Shown here: positions 23,029 through 31,855 of the stretch, piece by piece
Layout of the letters: each line of letters begins with the position of its first letter
How positions within the stretch are numbered: position 1 is the first letter of the stretch
DNA from: Amycolatopsis sp. WQ 127309
GTDB taxonomy: Bacteria; Actinomycetota; Actinomycetes; Mycobacteriales; Pseudonocardiaceae
Direction of reading: 5' to 3'
Length of the DNA stretch: 64,000 bases
NCBI RefSeq assembly: GCF_023023025.1
Contig: NZ_CP095481.1
Span: 4,968,501-5,032,500 of the forward strand
The notes under the pieces: generated by a model
Told to the model about the DNA's origin: nothing
The model's input: only the letters and a program-made list of their open reading frames with translations
Databases searched by the model: none
Position numbers and translations under genes: made by a program

Positions 23029-23948
23029 GAGGCGTCCTCCTGGCGCAGCGCGGCCAGTTCGGCCGGCGTCTTCAGCGCGGTGGTAGTGGTGACGACGCCC
23101 TTGAGCTGCCGCTTGACCAGGCCGGTCAGCGTGCCCGCGGGCGCGAGTTCGACGGTGCGGGTGACGCCGAGCGAGACCAGGCCGTCCATCGTCAGGTCCC
23201 AGCGGACCGACCGGGTGACCTGCGCGACGAGCCGCTCCAGGTACTCGGCCCCGCTCGTGACGACGGCGCCGTCCGCGTTGGACAGTAGCGGGCGGGTGGG
23301 ATCGGCCGGCGTCAGCTCGGCGGCGTGGGCGCGCAGCGCCTCTTCGGCGGGCGCCATGTAGCGCGTGTGGAACGCGCCGGCGACCTTGAGGGCGCGGATC
23401 TTCGTGCCTTCCAGGGGCTCGGCGACGATCTTGGCGATTGCGTCGGCCGCGCCGGAGGCGACGATCTGCCCCGCTCCGTTGCGGTTCGCCGCGGTCAGGC
23501 CCTGCTCGCCCAGCCACGCGACGACCTGCTCGGGGTCCCCGAGCATCACCGCGGCCATCGACGTCGGTTCGATCGCGCAGGCCTTCGCCATCTCGGCCCC
23601 GCGGACGGCGGCGAGCGCGACGGCCTCTTCGGGCTTCAGCACCCCGGCGATCGCGGCGGCGGCCAGCTCACCCACCGAGTGCCCGGCGACCGGCGCGTCC
23701 GCGGGGACCGGCGCGGTGGCCTGGAGGTGCTCGAAGGTGAGCAGCGACAGCGCGACGATCAGCGGCTGCGCGATCGCGGTGTCCTGGATCTCCTCGGCGC
23801 CGGCTTCCGTGCCGAGGCGCAGCAGATCGAGCCCCGCGCGCTCGGACCACTGGGCGACGCGCTCGCGCGCGCCGTCGAGGTCGAGCCAGGGCGTGAACAT
23901 GCCGGGGGCCTGGGATCCCTGGCCGGGAGCGAGCACTGCTGACGTCAC
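23025..23948 (-). CDS. fabD: Malonyl-CoA:ACP transacylase
   Basis: A 307-residue acyltransferase that loads malonate onto ACP. S91 lies in the GHSVGELAAAA elbow and H194 in VAGAFHTRYM. The GQGSQAPGM N-terminal motif is present. It is the first gene of the fab operon and lies 206 bases from the fasR stop. FasR is known to act at the fabD promoter in Streptomyces coelicolor. The start is GTG 23948. Confidence 0.95.
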   Translation of the reverse strand: MTSAVLAPGQGSQAPGMFTPWLDLDGARERVAQWSERAGLDLLRLGTEAGAEEIQDTAIAQPLIVALSLLTFEHLQATAPVPADAPVAGHSVGELAAAAIAGVLKPEEAVALAAVRGAEMAKACAIEPTSMAAVMLGDPEQVVAWLGEQGLTAANRNGAGQIVASGAADAIAKIVAEPLEGTKIRALKVAGAFHTRYMAPAEEALRAHAAELTPADPTRPLLSNADGAVVTSGAEYLERLVAQVTRSVRWDLTMDGLVSLGVTRTVELAPAGTLTGLVKRQLKGVVTTTTALKTPAELAALRQEDAS

Positions 23949-24007
23949 CCTCTAAGACAACACGGGGACGGTGCTGTCTGGGGATGCTGACGCTCACAGT
24001 GTCTGCC

Positions 24008-24056
24008 GCGCGTCTTTGTCGGAAACCTCCAAAGACGCGCCGTGCGACCTCGCACG
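24008..24056. promoter_or_regulatory. Inverted repeats upstream of fabD, candidate FasR site
   Basis: GCGCGTCTTTG (24008-24018) and CAAAGACGCGC (24030-24040) are exact complements around 11 bases. Next to them CGTGCG-ACCT-CGCACG (24041-24056) is a second perfect one. Both lie 60-108 bases upstream of the fabD start and downstream of fasR, the right place for an activator site. They could also serve as the fasR terminator. Which applies is not decided by sequence. Confidence 0.5.
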
Positions 24057-24154
24057 TAACCCGGAAGCCTTGTCGGGTTCAATCACCTTTCGCTGTTAAG
24101 TCCATCACGTGACGGGGCTCTCGTGAGAGGGTCTCGGACGGCGTGGGGAGCCGG

Positions 24155-25366
24155 TCACCAGAGGCCGCGGGCGCGGGCCAGCCGGCCCACCGCCAGCGCG
24201 ATCCGCAGCACCAGCGCGTCCCGGGGGTCGGTCGGCTGGCAGCCCGTCAGGTCCGCCGCCTTGCGGAGGCGGTAGCGGACCGTGTTCGGGTGGACGAACA
24301 GCGTCTTCGCGCACGTCTCCAGCACGCCGCCGCTCTCGAGGTAGGCCTCCACCGTGCGCTGCAGCGTCGGGCCGGCCTCCTCCAGCGGGCGGGCGATGGT
24401 GTCGACCAGCAGCCGCTCGGCTTCGGCGTCGCCCGAGAGCGCGCGTTCCGGGAGGAGGTCCGCCGAGCGCACCGGGCGGGGCGCGCCCGGCCAGCCGACC
24501 ACCGCCCGCAGGCCGGACAACGCCTCCGTCGCGCTGTGGTGCGCCTCCGCGAGCGTCGGGACCGTCGGGCCGGCCACCACCGGGCCGTCGGCGAAGGCCA
24601 CCGCCATCCGGCCGAGGATCTCGCGTTCCTTCACCCCGCCCTCGGTCGCGCCGCCGATGACGACCACCAGCCGCGAGCCCTGCACGGACAGCAGCACCGG
24701 CCGCCCCACACGAGCGGCGCGGCTGCGGACCTCGAACACGACCGTCGGCGGGTCCTCCGACGGCGGGTTGCCCACCAGGACCGTCGCCGCGGCGGTCGGG
24801 TCCCAGCCCAGCGCCGTCGCGCGCGAGAGAACGGACTCTTCGGCGTCGCCGCGGACGATGCCGTCGACGACCAGGGCCTCCAGCCGGGCGTCCCACGCGC
24901 CGCGCGCCTCGGCCGCGGCGGCGTAGGAGTTGGCCGCGGCGAAGGCGATTTCCCGGCCGTAGCGCAGGATTCCCTCGATCAGCGCGGCCCGCTCGGCCTC
25001 GTTCGCCGCGAAGTCCGGCAGCTGTTCCTCGAAAACCTCGATGGCGAGCCGGACCATGCCGACGGCCTGGCGCAGGCTGACCCACCGCGACAGCTCCGCC
25101 GGCGCGTCGCGGAACGCCTCGGTCGTGAGCTTCAAGGCCTCTTTGGAGTCCCGCAGCCAGCCGACGAACCCCGCCGCGCCGGCCTGGGTGATCAGCAGGA
25201 CGCTCGCGCGCTGGTCGGCGGGCAGCCGGGCGAACCACGGCAACCGCTGTTCCATGACGGCGATGCTGGCGCTCGCCAGGCTGCCGGACGCGTGCTCCAG
25301 CCGCCGGAGCGTCTTCGCGGACAGTCCGTGGTGCTTCGGCACACGCCGTGTGGTGGGTTCGGCCAT
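24155..25366 (-). CDS. fasR: FasR/MabR-like transcriptional regulator of fatty-acid synthesis (PucR-type HTH)
   Basis: A 403-residue protein. The large N-terminal part has no enzyme motif. The C-terminal PucR-type HTH (VEAYLESGGVLETCAKTLFV, then HPNTVRYRLRKAADLTG, about residues 343-385) is diagnostic. It lies directly upstream of fabD-fabH-acpP-fabF, exactly as FasR (SCO2386 region) in Streptomyces coelicolor and MabR (Rv2242) next to fabD in M. tuberculosis. These bind the fab promoter in an acyl-CoA-sensitive manner. The role here is transferred from those. ATG 25366 is divergent from the ABC gene. Confidence 0.9.
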   Translation of the reverse strand: MAEPTTRRVPKHHGLSAKTLRRLEHASGSLASASIAVMEQRLPWFARLPADQRASVLLITQAGAAGFVGWLRDSKEALKLTTEAFRDAPAELSRWVSLRQAVGMVRLAIEVFEEQLPDFAANEAERAALIEGILRYGREIAFAAANSYAAAAEARGAWDARLEALVVDGIVRGDAEESVLSRATALGWDPTAAATVLVGNPPSEDPPTVVFEVRSRAARVGRPVLLSVQGSRLVVVIGGATEGGVKEREILGRMAVAFADGPVVAGPTVPTLAEAHHSATEALSGLRAVVGWPGAPRPVRSADLLPERALSGDAEAERLLVDTIARPLEEAGPTLQRTVEAYLESGGVLETCAKTLFVHPNTVRYRLRKAADLTGCQPTDPRDALVLRIALAVGRLARARGLW

Positions 25367-25487
25367 TTCGACGCGATCCTACGTGGCCCGCAACTTTCGT
25401 AGCCCGCGATGGCAACGCGGGTCGCTATGCGGCGCGTCTACCGGCTGCCTACGATCGCAGCCAAGCGGAGGAAATGGGGGCACCGGG

Positions 25488-26396
25488 ATGACCGGTCTAG
25501 AGATCGACGCGATCTCCAAACGCTACGGCGACGTGGTCGCTTTGCGCGAAATGACGTTCGACGTCCGGCCGGGCGAGTTGTTCGGCTTCGTCGGCAGCAA
25601 CGGCGCCGGGAAGACGACGACCATGCGCATCGCGCTGGGCGTCCTTTCCGCCGACGCCGGCGAAGTGCGTTACGCGGGCGAGCCCGTGACGCACGAAACG
25701 CGCCGCCACATCGGTTACATGCCCGAGGAACGCGGGCTGTACCCGAAGATGAAGGTGGGGGAGCAGCTCACGTACCTGGCCCGGCTGCACGGGATGTCCG
25801 CGTCCGACGCCAAGACGTCGGCGGAGAAGTGGACGGAACGGCTGGGCGTGGCCGCGCGCCGCGACGACGAGGTGCAGAAGCTCAGCCTCGGCAACCAGCA
25901 GCGCGTCCAGCTGGCCGCCGCGCTGGTGCACGAGCCGCGGATCCTGGTGCTCGACGAGCCGTTCTCCGGCCTCGACCCGGTCGCGGTCGACGTGATGAGC
26001 CAGGTGCTCAAGGAGAAGGCCGGCGACGGCGTGCCGGTCGTGTTCTCCAGCCACCAGCTCGACCTGGTGGAGCGGCTCTGCGACCGGGTCGGCATCGTCC
26101 GGAGTGGACAGATGGTGGAGGTCGGCACGGTCGAAGAGCTGCGTTCCGGCGGTGCGGTGCGGCTGCGCGTCGACGTGCCCGGAGCCGGTGACGGCTGGGC
26201 CGACGGCCTCGCCGGCGTCAAGGTGCTCGGCCGGAAGGGCACCGCGACCGAGCTGGAGCTGGCCGACGGCGCGGACGACCAGGCCGTGCTCCGGGCCGCG
26301 CTGGCCACCGGGCCGGTGCGCGAGTTCGCCCGCGAGCAGCCGACGCTGGCCGACCTGTTCCGTTCCGTCGTGACGACCGAGGAGGTCCCCGCATGA
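25488..26396 (+). CDS. ABC transporter ATP-binding protein, NatA-like
   Basis: A 302-residue ATPase from ATG 25488. Walker A is GSNGAGKTTTMR, the Q-loop region is YMPEERGLYP, the signature is LSLGNQQRVQLA (LSxGxQ form), Walker B is ILVLDEPFSGLDP and the H-loop is VVFSSHQLD. The C-terminal about 80 residues carry the extension common in NatA/BcrA-like exporters. The permease gene overlaps its stop by 4 bases. It is cytoplasmic, membrane-associated. The substrate is unknown, and Na+ or a peptide/antibiotic are the usual options for such pairs. Confidence 0.92.
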   Translation: MTGLEIDAISKRYGDVVALREMTFDVRPGELFGFVGSNGAGKTTTMRIALGVLSADAGEVRYAGEPVTHETRRHIGYMPEERGLYPKMKVGEQLTYLARLHGMSASDAKTSAEKWTERLGVAARRDDEVQKLSLGNQQRVQLAAALVHEPRILVLDEPFSGLDPVAVDVMSQVLKEKAGDGVPVVFSSHQLDLVERLCDRVGIVRSGQMVEVGTVEELRSGGAVRLRVDVPGAGDGWADGLAGVKVLGRKGTATELELADGADDQAVLRAALATGPVREFAREQPTLADLFRSVVTTEEVPA

Positions 26397-27613
26397 GTAC
26401 CCCGGTTCCGGACGTCCGGATGAGCGCGGCGGGCGCCGTCGGGCTGGTCGCCTCGCGCGAGATCGGCACCCGCGTCCGCTCCAAGGCCTACCGCGTCACC
26501 ACCGTCGTGATGCTGCTGCTGATCGTCGTCGGCATCGTCGTGATCAAGCTGATCTCGGGCGGCGGGGGCGCCGACGCGACGATCGGCTACACCCCGGCCA
26601 CCGCCGGGTTCAGCGCGCCGCTGCAGGCGACCGGCAAGGCCGTCGACCAGAGCATCGACGTCACCCAGGTCGCCGACGAGGCCGCCGGGCGCGCGAAGCT
26701 GGCCGACGGCTCGATCGACGCGCTGCTCACCGGCGACGGCAAGAGCGTGCACGTCCAGGTGAAGAAGGACCTCGACGGCAAGCTCGCGAACGTGCTGCAG
26801 CTGCTGTCCCGCCAGGTCGCGCTCGACCAGCAGATCACCACGCTCGGCGGCAACCCGGCCCAGTTCGAGGCCACCGTCTCGGCCGCGAAGTTCGTCGAGG
26901 ACCCGCCGCTGGAGGAGCCGTACGACTACAACGGCCAGCAGCTGGTGCTCGGCATCGTCGCCGGCATCCTGATCTACCTCTCGCTGATGATCAACGGCCA
27001 GAGCGTCGCCCAGGGTGTCGTCGAGGAGAAGACGTCCCGCGTCGTCGAGCTGCTGCTCTCGACGATCAAGCCGTGGCAGCTGATGGCCGGGAAGGTGCTC
27101 GGCATCGGGGTGGTCGGGCTGATCCAGATGGTCGTCATCGGGGCCGGCGGGGTGATCGCCGGCTTGGCCACGGGCGTGCTCACGGTGTCCGTTTCGGCGG
27201 CCGTCGGCACGGTCGTCTGGCTGATCGTCTGGTACCTGCTCGGGTTCTTCATGTACTCGATCGTGTTCGCCGCGCTGGGTGCGCTGGTGTCCCGGCAGGA
27301 GGACGTCGGCGGTGCGGTGATGCCGGCGCTGATGTTCGTGATCGCCGGGTACGTGGTGGGGATTTCCGTGCTGCCGTCGGATCCGGGCAACACGTTCGCC
27401 GAAGTGCTTTCGGTGATCCCGGTGTTCGCGCCGACGCTGATGCCGATGCGGCTGGCGATGGGCGGGGTGCCGGTGTGGGAAGCCGTGTTGTCGGTGGGGC
27501 TGGTGGTGCTGATGATCCCGGTACTGATCTGGCTCGCCGCGCGGATCTACCGCAACGCCGTCATGCGCAGTGGCGCGAAGGTGAAACTGCGGGACGCGCT
27601 GCGCGCCGCCTGA
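26393..27613 (+). CDS. ABC transporter permease, NatB/ABC-2 type
   Basis: A 406-residue membrane protein. It has one TM helix (VTTVVMLLLIVVGIVVIKLI), a large outer domain (residues about 60-170), and then a block of five TM helices. The motif EEKTSRVVELLLSTIKPWQLMAGKVLG is the ABC-2 signature of NatB-type permeases. It pairs with the ATPase just upstream, with ATG overlapping by 4 bases. A typical hairpin terminator follows 18 bases past the stop. Confidence 0.92.
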   Translation: MSTPVPDVRMSAAGAVGLVASREIGTRVRSKAYRVTTVVMLLLIVVGIVVIKLISGGGGADATIGYTPATAGFSAPLQATGKAVDQSIDVTQVADEAAGRAKLADGSIDALLTGDGKSVHVQVKKDLDGKLANVLQLLSRQVALDQQITTLGGNPAQFEATVSAAKFVEDPPLEEPYDYNGQQLVLGIVAGILIYLSLMINGQSVAQGVVEEKTSRVVELLLSTIKPWQLMAGKVLGIGVVGLIQMVVIGAGGVIAGLATGVLTVSVSAAVGTVVWLIVWYLLGFFMYSIVFAALGALVSRQEDVGGAVMPALMFVIAGYVVGISVLPSDPGNTFAEVLSVIPVFAPTLMPMRLAMGGVPVWEAVLSVGLVVLMIPVLIWLAARIYRNAVMRSGAKVKLRDALRAA

Positions 27614-27936
27614 CGTTTCCCGGTTGTTCATCCGGCCCTCGGACCGCTTCGGCGTCCGGGGGCCGGTTTGTTCTCGGCCCGTGACACCGGGATTCCCCCA
27701 AATGCTCGAGGCCGCCCGGCGCTTGCGGTTTACGCTGCGCCGGACGGCCTCGTCTCCCCGGTCCCCACCGGTAGAACCAGTATGGCTGCCAACGATCTTT
27801 GCGCGCCAGTCGTCTCACTCGATCGTGGGGCGCACGAGTTGCCGCCGCTGGGTACCTGATCAACGATCCGGTGCACAACAGCGGCACCACCCGAATCGCG
27901 GCGCGATTCGGTGCGAAACATCAAGAGGGAGTCGGC
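27614..27936. other. 323-base gene-free stretch
   Basis: Contains the terminator of the ABC operon at its left end and a second imperfect hairpin: GAGGCCGCCCGGCGC (27708-27722) pairs with 27737-27751 with one mismatch and a 14-base loop. No coding frame with normal composition is seen. The right end must hold the promoter of the mechanosensitive-channel-like gene. Confidence 0.6.
27632..27673 (+). terminator. Rho-independent terminator of the ABC operon
   Basis: CCGGCCC..CGGAC (27632-27644) pairs with GTCCG..GGGCCGG (27654-27666), one T-G wobble, followed by TTTGTTC. It lies 18 bases after the permease stop. Confidence 0.8.
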
Positions 27937-28713
27937 ATGGGCCAGCAACTCAAGGACGGACTGGGACAAGCGTGGAACCTCGTGGCCACGTTCGTCCCGA
28001 AACTCGTCGGTTTCCTGATCATCCTGCTGATCGGCTGGCTGATCGCGAAGGCCGTCTCGAAGGGCCTGAGCCTCGTTCTCGGAAAGGTGGGGTTCGGCAA
28101 GCTGATCGAGAAGACCGGCCTTTCCGCCAGCATCGGCCAGCAGAAGATCGACGCGGCCGGGATCCTCGTGAAACTGGTCTACTACTTCATCCTGCTGATC
28201 GCGCTGCAGCTGGCGTTCGGCGTGTTCGGACCGACCAACCCGGTCAGCCAGCTGCTCAACGACATCATCGCGTTCCTGCCGCGGATCGTGGTCGCGCTGG
28301 TGCTGATCGTGGTCGCCGCGGCCATCGCGAAGGTCGTGCGTGACGTCGTGACGTCGGCGATGTCGGGCCGCCCGGCCGGCCGGTACCTGGCCACCGGCGC
28401 CTACTGGCTGATCATGGCGTTCGGCATCATCGCCGCGCTCGGCCAGGTCAACATCGCGACCGCGATCACCGGCCCGGTGCTGATCGCCGTGCTGGCCACC
28501 ATCGGCGGCGTCATCGTCGTCGGCTTCGGCGGCGGCCTGATCAAGCCGGCGCAGGACCGCTGGCGCGGCTGGATGGCGAACATGCAGCAGCAGCTGGCGG
28601 AGACGCCGCAGCAGCGCACGGGCGAGATGGGCCGCAGTGAGGCCCCCCACGCGATGGTCGGCGCCGACAACACCCCGACCCCGCCGGTCGGGACCCCGCG
28701 CCCGCAGATCTGA
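27937..28713 (+). CDS. Small MscS-like conserved TM-helix protein
   Basis: A 258-residue protein. AGAGGGAG lies 6-7 bases before ATG 27937. Conserved TM-helix repeats of the PF05552 type are visible: WNLVATFVPKLVGFLIILLI, GWLIAKAVSKGLSLVLGKVG, then LLNDIIAFLPRIVVALVLIV, and GVIVVGFGGGLIKPAQDRW. About five TM helices in all, with a disordered Pro/Gln tail (MANMQQQLAETPQQRTG). The family is called mechanosensitive-channel-like but few members are tested. Single gene with its own terminator. Confidence 0.82.
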   Translation: MGQQLKDGLGQAWNLVATFVPKLVGFLIILLIGWLIAKAVSKGLSLVLGKVGFGKLIEKTGLSASIGQQKIDAAGILVKLVYYFILLIALQLAFGVFGPTNPVSQLLNDIIAFLPRIVVALVLIVVAAAIAKVVRDVVTSAMSGRPAGRYLATGAYWLIMAFGIIAALGQVNIATAITGPVLIAVLATIGGVIVVGFGGGLIKPAQDRWRGWMANMQQQLAETPQQRTGEMGRSEAPHAMVGADNTPTPPVGTPRPQI

Positions 28714-28729
28714 GCAGCGGAGTGACGAG

Positions 28730-28770
28730 ACGGGCCCGGCAGACGAGGAAGCTGCCGGGCCCGTTTCGTT
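28730..28770 (+). terminator. Rho-independent terminator
   Basis: ACGGGCCCGGCAG (28730-28742) pairs exactly with CTGCCGGGCCCGT (28752-28764), loop 9 bases, then TTCGTT. It follows the MscS-like gene by 16 bases. Confidence 0.82.
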
Positions 28771-28909
28771 GTGCGGATGAGGTCCGTTCGGGTGGTGTGC
28801 CGGCTCGGGGATCAACGCCGCGGGGGCCCGGGGGAGTGGTCCAGCCGGCGGATTCGGAACGGCCGGGCCCGCCGGCCGGAGGAGAACTCATGGGAATCAA
28901 GCCGTCACC

Positions 28910-29215
28910 GTGCTGCAATTCGCGTGCCACAGCAAGCACACGCTGTGCAATCTCACCTACGGCGCCGGTACGCGCGTCGACTACGTTGTGGCCCAGCGCA
29001 GCAAGGGCACGGGGGCGGTCGGGTTCTTCGAGGTCTTCGGTCCGGGCTCCTACAAGAAGACCGGTCCCACCAACACGGCGTTGGAGAGCACCATCGAGGT
29101 GCACAAGACCTTCCCGGACAAGTCGCTGATCTGCCTGCGGTTCTGGCGATACGACGGGCCGGGTCTGTTCACCCAGGTCGGTGGCGACGTCTGCACCTCG
29201 ATCCCGATCTCCTGA
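28910..29215 (+). CDS. Small protein of unknown function, 5' end possibly frameshifted
   Basis: From GTG 28910 the frame gives 101 residues: LQFACHSKHTLCNLTYGAG, VDYVVAQRSKGTGAVGFFEV, LICLRFWRYDGPGLF, ending VCTSIPIS. Balanced composition and four Cys suggest a real extracellular-type beta protein. No family is recognised. A strong ribosome site (GGAGGAGAACTC) serves ATG 28890, which is in another frame and yields only Arg/Ser-rich nonsense. Adding one base after ATGGGAATCAA would join MGIKAVTV to LQFACH. So a single-base loss, natural or sequencing, may have broken the start. Confidence 0.6.
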   Translation: MLQFACHSKHTLCNLTYGAGTRVDYVVAQRSKGTGAVGFFEVFGPGSYKKTGPTNTALESTIEVHKTFPDKSLICLRFWRYDGPGLFTQVGGDVCTSIPIS

Positions 29216-29378
29216 CCCGGGACCGCGGTGTCCTGGCCGCGACCCGGACGGCAAGTCCGTGGCGGCACCGTCCGCGTCGGCGACGTCCACGACGTGGGAT
29301 GTTCCGCGCCTCACAGTCCCTGGGGAATGCGCCCCTCCCGGAGCATGTTGGTGACCGGTAGGACGAAAGGGGCGTCAC

Positions 29379-30023
29379 GTGAACTACCTGCTGGAACACG
29401 GCTTCCGGGTGCTCGGACAGTGGATCTCCATCGCCGAGTTCGCCGGGCAGGTGTTCGCGCTGGCCGTGGTGTTCCTCGCGCAACGTCGCACCCTGTGGAC
29501 GTGGCCGGTGCAGGTCGGCGCCACCGTGCTGCTGTTCGCCGTCTACGCCTCCGCGCACCTCGGCGGGCTCGCCGCCCGGCAGGTCGCCATCCTCGCCATC
29601 TCCGTCTACGGCTGGTGGGCCTGGACGCGCCGCAAGGACCCGGTGTTCGGCGTCGTCGTGCGCCAGGGCCGGCTCACCGAACGGCTCGTCATGCTCGGCA
29701 CGTTCGTCGCCGGCACCACCGTGATGGCCCTGGTCCTCGACGCGCTGCACGCGTCGTGGGCGCCGTGGCCGGACGCCGCGATCTTCGTCGGCACCCTCGT
29801 CGCCTTCGGCGCGCAGGGCGCGGGGCTGGTCGAGTTCTGGCTGGTCTGGCTGGTCGTCGACGCGATCGGCGTGCCGCTGCAGATCTCGTCCGGGCTCTAC
29901 TTCTCGGCCGCGATCTACATCGTGTTCGCCGGGCTGGTCGTGCACGGCTGGTGGACCTGGAACCGCTCGGCCAAGCAGCGCGTCGCGGCCCGCGACCACG
30001 GCGTCATGGCAGCATCCAGCTGA
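29379..30023 (+). CDS. PnuC-like nicotinamide mononucleotide/vitamin transporter
   Basis: A 214-residue, seven-TM-type protein. PnuC-family features: the Trp-rich WTWPVQVGATVLLFAVY and AISVYGWWAWTRRKDPV, then LVEFWLVWLVVDAIGVPL and YIVFAGLVVHGWWTWNRSA. PnuC proteins move nicotinamide riboside, riboflavin (PnuX) or thiamine (PnuT) by facilitated diffusion. Specificity is not clear. The 163 bases upstream show no FMN, TPP or other riboswitch core that I can recognise. GTG 29379 is the start. Its 3' end overlaps the convergent lactate permease gene by 20 bases. Confidence 0.85.
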   Translation: MNYLLEHGFRVLGQWISIAEFAGQVFALAVVFLAQRRTLWTWPVQVGATVLLFAVYASAHLGGLAARQVAILAISVYGWWAWTRRKDPVFGVVVRQGRLTERLVMLGTFVAGTTVMALVLDALHASWAPWPDAAIFVGTLVAFGAQGAGLVEFWLVWLVVDAIGVPLQISSGLYFSAAIYIVFAGLVVHGWWTWNRSAKQRVAARDHGVMAASS

Positions 30024-31614
30024 GCACCGGCGTGCTCTGACCCCACACGATCAGGCACATCACCAGCAGCAGCCCGAGGCTCCACGGCAGCACCTTGCGC
30101 AGCAGCTTGCCCTCTTCACCGGGCAGGTTCGCCGCGACGCAGGCGATGGTGAGGTTCTGCGGCGAGACCATCTTGCCGAGCACCCCGCCGGAGCTGTTGG
30201 CCGCGGCGAGCAGGTCCGCGGGCAGGCCGGTCTGGTGGGCCGCGGTCACCTGCAGCGCGCCGAACAGCGCGTTGGCCGACGTGTCGGACCCCGAGACGGC
30301 GACGCCGAACCAGCCGAGGACCGGGGACAGGAACGCGAGCGCGGCGCCGGCGGCCGCGATGAACGTGCCGATGGTGCTGGTCTGGCCGGACAGGTTCATC
30401 ACGTAGGCCAGCGCGAGCACGCTGGTGACGGTGAGGATCGCGAAGCGCAGTTCCTTCACCGTCGCCAGCCATTCGCTCACCGCGCCGCTCGCGGACACCG
30501 CCAGCACCGCCGCCGTGATGATCCCGGCGATCAGCACGAGCGTGCCGCCGGTGTTGAGGAACGGCAGCGAGAACGTGTTGCCGGACACCGGTTTCCCGTT
30601 CGGCGCGGCCACGTTCAGCCCGGGCCAGCGGAACTTCCAGGTCGCCTTGTCGAGCAGCTTCTTGATCGGCGGCAGCACGGCGAGGGAGAAGATCACGATG
30701 ATCAGCGCGTACGGCAGGTACGCCTTCACGACGTCGCCGCGCGCGTCCTCCGGCGGCGCTTCGGTGGTCGTCGTCCCGCCCAGCCCGACGCGGACGGCTT
30801 CGGGCACCGGACGGCGGGTCTGGGGCAGCGCCACCAGCGCGGCCGCGCCGGCGAGCGCGGCGCCGATGTCGGCCAGCTGCGGCGAGACGTAGTTGGACGC
30901 GAGGAACTGCACGAGCCCGAACGCGACCCCGCAGACCAGCGCGGGCAGCCACGTGTCGCGCAGGCCGCGCTTGCCGTCGACGATGATCACCAGCAGCAGC
31001 GGCACGACCAGGGCGAGCAACGGCGTCTGGCGCCCGACGATCGACGACACCTGCTCCAGCGGCAGCCCGGTGACCTGGGCGAGCGTGACGACCGGCGTGC
31101 CCATGGCGCCGAACGCGACCGGCGCGGTGTTCGCGACCAGCGCGACGACCGCGGCTTTCACCGGGTGGAAGCCGACGGCCACCAGCATCACGGCGCTGAT
31201 CGCGACGGGCGCGCCGAAGCCCGCGAGGGCCTCCATCAGCGCGCCGAAGCAGAACGCGATGATCAGCGCCTGGATGCGCGGGTCGTCGGAGATCCGGCCG
31301 AACGAGCGGCGCAGCACGTCGAAGTGCCCGGTCCGCACGGTGAGCCGGTAGATCCACAGCGCGTTGACGACGATCCACATGATCGGCCACAGGCCGAACG
31401 CGGCGCCGGACAGCGCGCCGGAGACGGCCTGGACGATCGGCATCCCGAACGCGGCGATCCCGACGACGAGCGCGACGAGCAGCCCGATCAGGGCGGCGTG
31501 GTGCGCCTTCATCCGGACGACGCCGAGGAGGACGAGCACGGTGGCCAGGGGCAGCACGGCGACGAGCGCCGACAGGCCCAGCGAGCCGAGGGGAGTCACG
31601 TCTTGCACGAACAC
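30004..31614 (-). CDS. lldP: L-lactate permease family protein
   Basis: A 536-residue LctP-type symporter with about 12-14 TM helices. Signatures: LWPIMWIVVNALWIYRLTVR, FGALMEALAGFGAPVAISA, APVAFGAMGTPVVTLAQVTG, SGSDTSANALFGALQV and LAAANSSGGVLGKMVSPQNL. The family takes up L- and D-lactate or glycolate with protons. An L-lactate oxidoreductase lies 1.7 kb upstream, supporting lactate use. GTG 31614 is the start. Divergent promoter space with the repeat array follows. Confidence 0.92.
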   Translation of the reverse strand: MFVQDVTPLGSLGLSALVAVLPLATVLVLLGVVRMKAHHAALIGLLVALVVGIAAFGMPIVQAVSGALSGAAFGLWPIMWIVVNALWIYRLTVRTGHFDVLRRSFGRISDDPRIQALIIAFCFGALMEALAGFGAPVAISAVMLVAVGFHPVKAAVVALVANTAPVAFGAMGTPVVTLAQVTGLPLEQVSSIVGRQTPLLALVVPLLLVIIVDGKRGLRDTWLPALVCGVAFGLVQFLASNYVSPQLADIGAALAGAAALVALPQTRRPVPEAVRVGLGGTTTTEAPPEDARGDVVKAYLPYALIIVIFSLAVLPPIKKLLDKATWKFRWPGLNVAAPNGKPVSGNTFSLPFLNTGGTLVLIAGIITAAVLAVSASGAVSEWLATVKELRFAILTVTSVLALAYVMNLSGQTSTIGTFIAAAGAALAFLSPVLGWFGVAVSGSDTSANALFGALQVTAAHQTGLPADLLAAANSSGGVLGKMVSPQNLTIACVAANLPGEEGKLLRKVLPWSLGLLLVMCLIVWGQSTPVLSWMLP

Positions 31615-31740
31615 GGGCGACCTCCGTTTTCCACGATGCGAAAACGGCCTTTCCGCGAGTGCCCGTGATCCTCCTCACAAACCGGGCGTTACGTCAACAA
31701 CTTGCGGCCGATCAGCGCAACTGGCCGGTCGTGAACCCGT

Positions 31741-31855
31741 CACTCGTGTGATCGAAGCCGGAACTCACGTGATCGAAGCCGGAACTCGCGAGTTCCGGCC
31801 CCAATCACGTCAATGACGGGTCTGATCACGCGAGTCACGGGTCTGATCACGTGGG
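31741..31855. repeat. Intergenic repeat array of ACTCRCGTGATC units
   Basis: Seven or so units such as GCCGGAACTCACGTGATCG (31757-31775), GGAACTCGCGAGTTCC (31780-31795 region, itself palindromic), CTGATCACGCGAGTCACGGG and CTGATCACGTGGGTTACG lie in both orientations. The array fills the gap between lldP and the tetR stop. The same unit occurs about ten times inside the gene at 16162-18981. It may form hairpins that terminate transcription, but the tandem copy number is unusual. Confidence 0.8.

Noticed and set aside
28890..29129. Protein encoded from the strong ribosome site at 28890
   Set aside because: It is an Arg/Ser-rich out-of-frame reading; the balanced frame is the one starting at 28910.
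29216..29378. FMN, TPP or NAD-type riboswitch upstream of the PnuC-like gene
   Set aside because: No match to the conserved cores of these classes can be seen in the 163 bases.
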